From Aquilaria yunnanensis (taxonomy: Eukaryota; Streptophyta; Magnoliopsida; Malvales; Thymelaeaceae), in NCBI GenBank assembly GCA_039654915.1, contig CM077594.1:111490893-111554892 (forward strand): a DNA stretch of 64,000 bases, given 5' to 3'. A program made the translations under genes and the position numbers. Numbering within the stretch: position 1 is the first letter of the stretch; each line of letters begins with the position of its first letter. Shown in pieces: positions 57,085 to 64,000 of the stretch. The notes beneath the pieces are model-generated. The model was not told the origin of the DNA, did not search any database, and worked only from the letters and a program-made list of their open reading frames with translations.

Positions 57085-57544
57085 GAGAAAATTACAAAAA
57101 CTCCCTTCTGGTTTAGGCTAACCTACACTTTGTCCCTTCTATTTTCAAAAACCTACATTTTACACCCCTTTTCATTTACAATATCTGACAATAACTTTTG
57201 AAATCCTAATTTAAACTAGCTAATATTAATGTTCCATAAATTTTAAGATTTTTAATTTTTTTTACAGCCATTTGACTGTAAAAAAATACATATATGTATT
57301 TACAGTAAGAAAAATACATTTACAGAAAGAAAAAATTGATAATTTATAATGTCTATTAACTACAAAAAAAAAATATGAATATTGAAATTACTGAAAGATG
57401 ACTATTGTATAGTTTAAATTACAATTTTAGAATTTGTTATTGAACATTGTAAAGAAAACAAGGGATAAATTGTAGATTTTCAAAAATAAAAAGAGGCAAA
57501 CTATAGATTAGGGCAAACCTCATAGGGATAATTATAAGTTTCCC
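57085..57544. mobile_element. MULE-type MITE, copy A (460 bp)
   Basis: The left end GAGAAAATTACAAAAACTCC pairs with the inverted right end GGGAAACTTATAATTATCCC, and matching continues through GGTTTAG-CTAACCTACACTTTG / GGTTTGCCCTAATCTATAGTTTG. The flanks AAAATTTAGT and AAACTTTAGT are 9 of 10 identical, so the duplication is about 9-10 bp and MULE-like. It shares its length and its interior (CTGACAATAACTTTTGAAA, the TTTACAG repeats) with copy B. No coding capacity. Confidence 0.75.
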
Positions 57545-57982
57545 AAACTTTAGTAGAGTGAACGGCAAGTGAACAACATGCTCATACCTGCGTCTTTGCC
57601 CTGCCCCCGAGACATGATTTCTGGCTACGTCCACTCTTAATTGCATATATCGTATTGGGAATTTATTTTGGATGCGTCTAGAGCAATCCATTCCCAGTAG
57701 ATATAGAGTAATTATTTAAAAGAATAATCAAGCATTAAAAGATAAATCTTTTTTCAAAACGAGATTAAGTTCTTTTGGCTCACAATCCTTTCACACCAAC
57801 TTGTGTTGCTATTGGTGAATATTGCATTTATCGCGTATATTTTAAAATACTTGGATTTAAAATAAAGGATAAGAAAGGTTAAAAAAGTTTGTTCGTTCCC
57901 TTCATTTTTTATCCTAAATGAACAAAATTAGAAAAACTGAAAAGGGGAATGATATTTTTAAATAACAATATGATAAAGTAAT

Positions 57983-58434
57983 GCAAAATTTACAAAAATT
58001 TTCATATGATTTTGTCTAATCTACACTTTACCCATATATTTTAAAAAACATACACTTTAGCCCTTGCCTCGTTTATATTGCTTGACAATAATTTTTGAAA
58101 CCCTAATTTAATCTATTTGATAGTTATGTTTTAGTAATTTTAAAATTTTTTATATTTTTTGACTACTAACTGACATCTAAAAAATATTAATATACATTTA
58201 CAGGGGAAAAATAAATTTACAGACAATAAAACTAATAATTAAAAATACCTATTAACTATAAACAATAGTAGAGAGATTAAAATTATTAAAAAATAACTAT
58301 AGTACAATTTAAATTAAAGTTTTAAAAATTATTATGAAACAATGTAAAAAAAACAGGAGATAAAATGTAATTTTTTTTTAAAAAAAAGATATATTATAGA
58401 GTAGGATAAATCACAAAATAATTGTAAGTTTCCC
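57983..58434. mobile_element. MULE-type MITE, copy B (452 bp)
   Basis: Alignable with copy A along its whole length: TTGACAATAATTTTTGAAAC near 58080, the GACTACTAACTG/TTTACAG stretch, and a right end ATAATTGTAAGTTTCCC. The flanks TAAAGTAAT (57974-57982) and TGAGGTAAT (58435-58443) are 7 of 9 identical. More diverged at its left end than copy A. Confidence 0.7.
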
Positions 58435-58444
58435 TGAGGTAATT

Positions 58445-59110
58445 TATTGAACAAGAAGATTCGAAATACTAGTAAATATTGCACACGGAAAAGAGCAGTA
58501 AATAAGTGCCGTCGGTGGTTGTTTGAGATGTGAAGGGTAGAAAGGGAAGGATCGCTGGAACGGAAGGAGAGGGGCCAGGAGAGGCGAGCGGGAGGACAGG
58601 ACGCCATGCAAAAGGTACCAAAAATAGAGGAGAGAAAGGAGCAGCGCGTGGCAGGCACTGGGGGTGTCAGAGTGCGGTCGAATCGCCACATCTGATGTGG
58701 GTGTCCGTGGGGCCCTGGAAAGCTCCCCTTCTGCCCTCTTCCCGGCTTTATCTGTATTTTATTTACTCTAGCACAAGGCGCAGGCAGGAGGGACTTCTAA
58801 TTTCTCTTTCAAATGGAGGGGAGGCCCATAATAAAGAAAAGAAATGACACGAAATTAAAAAAGAAACAAAAAGCTCCCGGTTTTCGGGAGGTCGTGTTAC
58901 TACAAAACTCCTAGGGGAGCAAAACTGGCGACTGGTTTCTGGTTTTCCCTTCGGACCGTGGGCGGCACTGCGCTGCCAGTTCCTTCTTCCTCTGACCTTA
59001 GCCAACTGTTTTGGAGCAACATCCTTTTTTTTTTTTTTTTTTTTACGAATAAAGGATTCTTTGCCCTTGTAATCGGGCTCAAGCTACATCTACTTGCTTG
59101 GTAGAGTTAT
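58445..59110. other. GC-rich block of unknown origin
   Basis: 58500-59010 is markedly richer in GC than its surroundings. It has purine-rich (GGAGAGGGGCCAGGAGAGG) and CG-containing segments, a T tract at 59023-59044, and open frames on both strands without recognisable motifs. It could be a promoter or first-exon remnant, or captured DNA. Confidence 0.4.
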
Positions 59111-59347
59111 GCTTCCTCCGTTTTATATTAGCTATTTTTTTATTTTTTTTATTAAAATTTAATTTAAATATATTTATATTAATATGAACTGAAAAAAAAT
59201 TTAAAAATAATATTTTAAAACTATAATATTTAAATTTTCATTTTGATGTAAAAAGTTCATATTTTTATGATAATTCTTAAAAGAAATAAAATTATAGATT
59301 AATTGCTATAAATAGTAAAGATGACAGCTTTTATAAGACAGAAATAG
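59111..59347. mobile_element. Degenerate mariner-type MITE
   Basis: The left end GCTTCCTCCGTTTTATATTA and the inverted right end ACTATTTCTGTCTTATAAAA share about two thirds of their positions, including GTNTTATA and AGCT. TA flanks fit the class. A more decayed relative of the element at 59689. Confidence 0.5.
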
Positions 59348-59688
59348 TATTAAACTATCACAATTTTTTTTTCTCTTTTACTACTACTAATGTGTCCCCC
59401 CCCCCCTCTTTTTGTGTTTTCATTTCTCCTTCTTTACACAGATACAAATTCACATATCTTTCTTTGTCATCAATGGGTATGGTATAATGTTCAAGGGGTA
59501 AAAAACATAATTAGTTCCAAACATTTAAATTTCCTTTGCAAATCAGTTCCCAACTTTCATTTAAATTCATTTCAGCTTATCTCAAATCTTTATAATTCAA
59601 TGTACATTGGCTCTTAACTCTAGGTAGATATAGAAACTTGATTTACAAAAAAGAAAAATCAATAGTTCAAATTGTTTAATAACTATTA

Positions 59689-59923
59689 CTCCCTCTGTCC
59701 CAAATTCTTTGCACCATTCACTTTTCAGCAATTAATCTATGATTTTTTATTTTAGACATTTTAGCATATAAATGAAAAAAATTTATATGTAAATGATAAA
59801 TCAAGACTTATAGTTTCTAAATATATATTTTTTAATTTTTTTTGAACAAATAATAATATAAAAAAATTCAAGTCAAACTAGCCAAAAAAGTCAAATGGAT
59901 CAAAGAAATCGAGACGGAGGGAG
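59689..59923. mobile_element. Stowaway-like (Tc1/mariner) MITE, 235 bp
   Basis: The left end CTCCCTCTGTCCCAAATTCT and the inverted right end CTCCCTCCGTCTCGATTTCT match at 17 of 20 positions. TA lies on each side (59687-59688 and 59924-59925), the expected duplication. The arms go on pairing inward (TTTGCACC / TTTGATCC), and the centre is AT-only. The best-preserved MITE in the window. Confidence 0.9.
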
Positions 59924-59925
59924 TA

Positions 59926-62157
59926 TAAAATTATGACACAATTTAAATGTAAAAAAAAAATAGTTACGGAATGGTTTAAATTAAAATTTAAAAAGCTAAT
60001 ATAAGATAATACATAAAATTTGATGACATCAAATTGTTCGGTAGTCATCTTTCAATAAATTTAAATTGTGTCATAATTTTTTCACAATTAATGGATAATT
60101 TAAACTATCAGTTTTTTCTTTTACGTAAATTGAGTTTTTTTAGCTACCTAGGGTTAAGGATAATATCCAATGAATTACAAAGGTTTAGGACCAATTTGCA
60201 ATGAAATGAAGGTTAGGGGCCAATTTGCAACAAGAATAAAAGGAATAACATTATTTGTGAGACATTATTTCAAATGATTATTACAAAATAACACATTTTT
60301 ATTAATGGAATAACATTTTTTACAAAAATAAATAATATTATTTATGAACATTATTTATTATGAAATAAACAATATTTTACATAACAATAAATTATATAAA
60401 TAGCTAGAACAACACAACTTTTTGGTGGTGTTGTCCATTTAGTCAGAAATGTTATTTTGTAAAATGTTGTTCGTTTCAAAGAAATATTGTTCCATAAAAT
60501 GTTGTTTCATTTAGTAGAAATATTATTTTGTAAAATTTTTTTTCATTTCATAAGAAATATTTGATGCATAATGCTATTCTATTAAATAAGAATATTGTTA
60601 TATTCATATAAATTTGTTATTCATTAAGATATTGTTCACTTTGTAAGAAAATGGTATTTCATAAATAATGATATTCCATTCAATAAGAGTTGTTATTTCA
60701 TTCATACAAATTTGTTGGCCCGTAAAGTATTGTTCATTTTATGAAAAATGATATTTCATTTTTTATTGGCAAAAGAAAAAAAATTATTAAAAGTAAAAGA
60801 GTACAAGTATCATTTTAGAGAAAGAGATTATGGAAATGAGGATAACAACACCTAAGAAGCCAAATTCAAAATGGTCAAACAAAGATACCCAAAACCTAAT
60901 GACCCATCTCACAAAACAATAGAAATTAATCAAACCAATGATATAAGAAACTCCCCAAACAACAAAATGAATAAAGCCCGCTGTAGCCCACATATCGAAC
61001 CCCTAGCCTATAACTTAATAAAGAGGCACTATCTAGGAGAAAAGTAAATTACTAGTCAACTCTTATGGCTTTTTTCAAACATTGAAACAGACCCTAATTC
61101 ACAATCAATATTCTTCTTACCATAGCCTTATTTCCTATTGTCATAATTAATACTATACATCAATCTTCTTAGCTCCTAATTGACGGCCTCCTATTTTCTT
61201 TGCATAATATGCCTCCATTGTGTTGAACCCTTTAACATCTCTATTTTACTATCTACTTCCTTAACAAATTTTATGACTAGATCTCCAAACTCCTCAATAA
61301 AAAAAAAAATCTATACACCCAAGCGGATGAACCCAATTGCAAAAAATCTTCACCAACATCATTCCTAGACCCTCAACTAGATGTTCCACAAATAATGTTC
61401 TCCAATTTAGTAATAAATATCATTCTATTCACATAAAATTATTGTTACATAAAATGTTATCCATTTCATAAGAAATTTTGCTCTAGAAATAATGTTACAT
61501 ACAAATTTGATAAAAGAATTGCAATTTGTGGCACGGCCGACTAGCACTTCCCTCATCCTCCAATGCATTTCCTTCTGTCATCTCCCCCATCATTCTCTAC
61601 CGTTTCTAGAAAAATTTAAACTTCAGTCTAGATCTCACTAGTTCTCTTTCAATTTTTATTATTTGATTGGCCTTATCCAATGTTATCTATAAGATTTTAT
61701 GATGAATGCAATTTCCTTCAGATCTTGATGCTCAGGAATGATTCGTGGCTATTAAAAGGTAGATCTTTAATTAAAGATGGCAACGATGAATCTAGGTTTT
61801 CTCTTGGGTTCACCTGAATCTCAGCTCTACTAGGATATTCCCAGGTTTGAGAATAAATATGAAGATGATTACATAAAATAAAGTCAGTTATTATTGTTTA
61901 GGTTTTATAGGTAATATTTTTATTTTTATTTTTTTATAGAAAGTCTTATTTAGGTATTTGACGCTTGGTTGGTTCTTACATTGATTAGTTATTGTTGGTT
62001 TGGTTAGGGATTTATTCCAGTTATTTATTAATTTTATACTCCAGATTTATTCTAAATTATCTGAAAAGTTTAGCTTAATTCGATTATCTTCCTTCATCCA
62101 GTGTCACAGGAACAAGTAGCAATTTTGTGCCCAATTTTATGTTCCTGTTATCACTTA
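59926..62157. other. AT-rich DNA with a degenerate repeat tract
   Basis: 60240-60780 and 61380-61510 are built of irregular units of about 35-70 bp around the words ATTGTTCATTT, ATAAGAAATATT, AAAATGTTGTT and ATTTCATTCA. No frame here has coding character. A minus-strand frame at 60787-60993 is hydrophobic by composition only. 61540-61900 is more balanced but without a recognised gene. Confidence 0.45.
60240..60780. repeat. Irregular AT-rich repeat tract
   Basis: Repeated ATTGTTCATTT(T/C)ATAAGAAA-like phrases, with the phrase order varying from unit to unit, so this is a decayed tandem array and not a clean satellite. Related phrases recur at 61380-61510. Confidence 0.5.
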
Positions 62158-63652
62158 CACTTTGCTTGGATACGTTTATTAAAGGAAGGGAAAAGGAAAT
62201 GGAGGGGAGGTAGGGTGTCATGACTTTATCTTGTTTGGATAGAGTAATTAAAATAAAGGAATGGATATACACCTCCCTTTGTTTGGATATGTTCACTAAA
62301 GGAATGAGAGGGAAAAAATGTAACTATTGTTACAATTTTGTGCTTATTTAGCTATTGACCTTATTTTATTTTATTTTTGTTCCTGCAATGAATCGCTCGT
62401 ACCAAAAAAAGTTTCTCTGTATAAAAAATTTGTTTGAAACTATCCATTAAAATAAACCAATAATCTAAAAATAAAAAGTCTATTGAGTCATTCAATTGAC
62501 AAACGCCATAACTGAAATAACATGACATATACTATCATACTGTGATTCTCACCTCACCCTGAAGTCCCAACCTTTCTTTCTTTTTTTGCCATTTATTTCA
62601 GAAAGGCTTTAACACACTCATAAATATGTAATCATGCAAGACTTAAGAGATTGAATACGATTACCAACATCCACCACTTGCTCTCAGACATTAGCCATTT
62701 GCCTTAGTTGCTTAAGAGGTTCCCATCTTCTAACCTTGTATCCTCAGTAGGCTGATTGAATTGGTGTTATTGTTTCACTATCTCACAACATTTTTGCCAT
62801 GGGCTTGTACTTGCAAGCAACAGTCTTGGCATTCTCAGAATATGTCTATACTTCCACAATATTTTTAGCCCTGACACCATTTTCTTGCATTTTTTTTTGC
62901 TTTCTTCTATTCTCTGTTCATCACTTTTATCTATCAAAATTTCCTTTGAGGCTTCCATTTGATCACCAACACATTTCCTAGGAAAAACTTAAGCGCACAA
63001 ATGTAAGATGTAGCCAGCTGAACACAATTCATAACAATCATAAAACCACTAGCAGAACCTCTATGTTCACAAAAACAAACTTACGAGTCTGAGGCACAAA
63101 AGCCAATGCAACTCTTTAAAATTCTGAACCAACTAGCATACCCTAAATTTTTTTATTGGCTAGGTCTTCCCCAGCAAAAATAGGCTAACCAAAACTCATA
63201 TAACAACAATCAAAAGTCTATAGAGCAATAAGTAGAGAGGGAGGTGGAGCTTCATTACTTGAAGCCAAAACTAATGCAAAAAATTGACAAAATCAAATTC
63301 TCAATGAAGAAAGAAAAAGTGAGCGTAAAGTGAAAGGAATATGCAAAACCCAATTAGCAGAATAATCACGGTGGTGAGTTGATCAGGCGAGAATGATTTC
63401 TTTGCCAATGCTGGGCTTCATTGGCTAGTGAAAGGGCAATTTTGAAAATGGCAAAATTGCAACAATTTCATCAAATCCTTCCTTCCATTTTTGCCTGATA
63501 TGGGAGATTGCAAAATTAACTTGTTGAGGGAATAAGGGGAAAAATGTCTCATCTCTTCTCAGCCTCTCCCTCATATTTCTTCCTATCCGAACACATAATG
63601 GAAAGGGCATCTCCTTCTCCTTCAACCCTCTTCCCTCTATCCAAACACAGGC
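62158..63652. mobile_element. PIF/Harbinger-like non-autonomous element, 1.5 kb
   Basis: The left end CACTTTGCTTGGATACG and the inverted right end GCCTGTGTTTGGATAGAGG share the TG(C/T)TTGGATA core typical of PIF/Harbinger termini. TTA lies on each side (62155-62157 and 63653-63655), the family's 3-bp duplication. GTTTGGATA recurs subterminally (62223, 62281; inverted forms near 63585 and 63639), and both arms carry GGAAGGG/GAGGGA-type purine runs that pair. No transposase frame was recognised inside. Confidence 0.6.
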
Positions 63653-63655
63653 TTA

Positions 63656-64000
63656 AAGTCTTATACCATCGTTGATTTGTAATATACCACTTATCTCACT
63701 TTTAATTAAAATAAAATATTTTTTGTAAAAAAAAAAAAAATTGTGGATCGTATGTAACGCTGTTAAATTTCAACATCATCTGATGGGTGAATGTGGATTG
63801 TCTGTAACATTATCCAACGGCAATTTGAAATTTGGATTCACAATTTCAAATTTGATAAGAAAAAGAAAAACAAATTTGCTCTGACTACCTCAAAAACATT
63901 ATCGATCGAAGACGACTGCCTCGTAGTCTCTTTTTGTAATAACTCTATCTTGGCCATAGGAGCCTTCTCTAGTAGTTTGCATGTTAGTTTAAGTGGTAGG
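63656..64000. other. Unassigned region at the window end
   Basis: An A tract at 63727-63740, then AT-rich DNA running off the window. No gene or repeat boundary supported. Confidence 0.4.

Noticed and set aside
60787..60993. Minus-strand hydrophobic open frame as a membrane protein
   Set aside because: The hydrophobicity comes from AT-rich codons; there is no motif or gene structure around it.

Overview
This is nuclear DNA of a flowering plant, probably a eudicot. It is very AT-rich and almost filled with plant transposable elements. It has telomere-like CCCTAAA runs, GT-AG introns, and one well-preserved plant-specific transcription factor gene. There are no bacterial features: no operons, Shine-Dalgarno-spaced ORFs, tRNA or rRNA genes, or CRISPR arrays. 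The species cannot be fixed from the sequence alone.

Layout, left to right. 0-3 kb: a 2.9-kb solo LTR with a perfect 5-bp target duplication (TSD). 3-10 kb: AT-rich DNA with a CACTA end, small MITEs and one possible orphan exon. 10.6-17.2 kb: an old Ty1/copia element (LTRs, primer-binding site, gag-PR-INT-RT-RH remnants) that split a LINE reading frame and was itself hit by a hAT-like element and a fold-back MITE. 17-24 kb: mostly unassigned AT-rich DNA plus a CACTA-like end with a block of degenerate telomere motifs. 24.07-24.50 kb: two well-spliced 3' exons of an unidentified gene (minus strand). 24.5-28.2 kb: a MULE with long TIRs and a perfect TSD. 29.8-30.7 kb: a short MULE with a perfect 9-bp TSD. 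33.3-42.8 kb: the largest object, a 9.5-kb Mutator-like element. Its 165-bp TIRs are about 96% alike, it carries a transposase gene with two disabling changes, it has a convergent zinc-finger-GRF accessory gene with one stop, and a 4.1-kb solo LTR sits inside it. 43-44 kb: a hAT-like element. 44.7-50.9 kb: a decayed L1 LINE (minus strand) split by a 1.43-kb solo LTR with perfect TSD GATCT. 51.6-52.5 kb: an intact two-exon class II LOB-domain (LBD40/41/42-type) gene on the minus strand, with a TATA box. 53-64 kb: a gypsy integrase fragment, two sibling MULE-type MITEs, two mariner-type MITEs, an AT-rich repetitive tract and a PIF/Harbinger-like element.

The LBD gene is the only gene that looks functional. 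The other coding signals are transposon genes with stops or frameshifts, or exon fragments. Four full LTRs of retroelements stand alone or as a short-LTR element, and three of them are solo, so LTR-LTR recombination has been active here. The most useful biology in the window is the order of nested insertions and the two-gene MULE, whose transposase and GRF genes converge as mudrA and mudrB do in maize MuDR.
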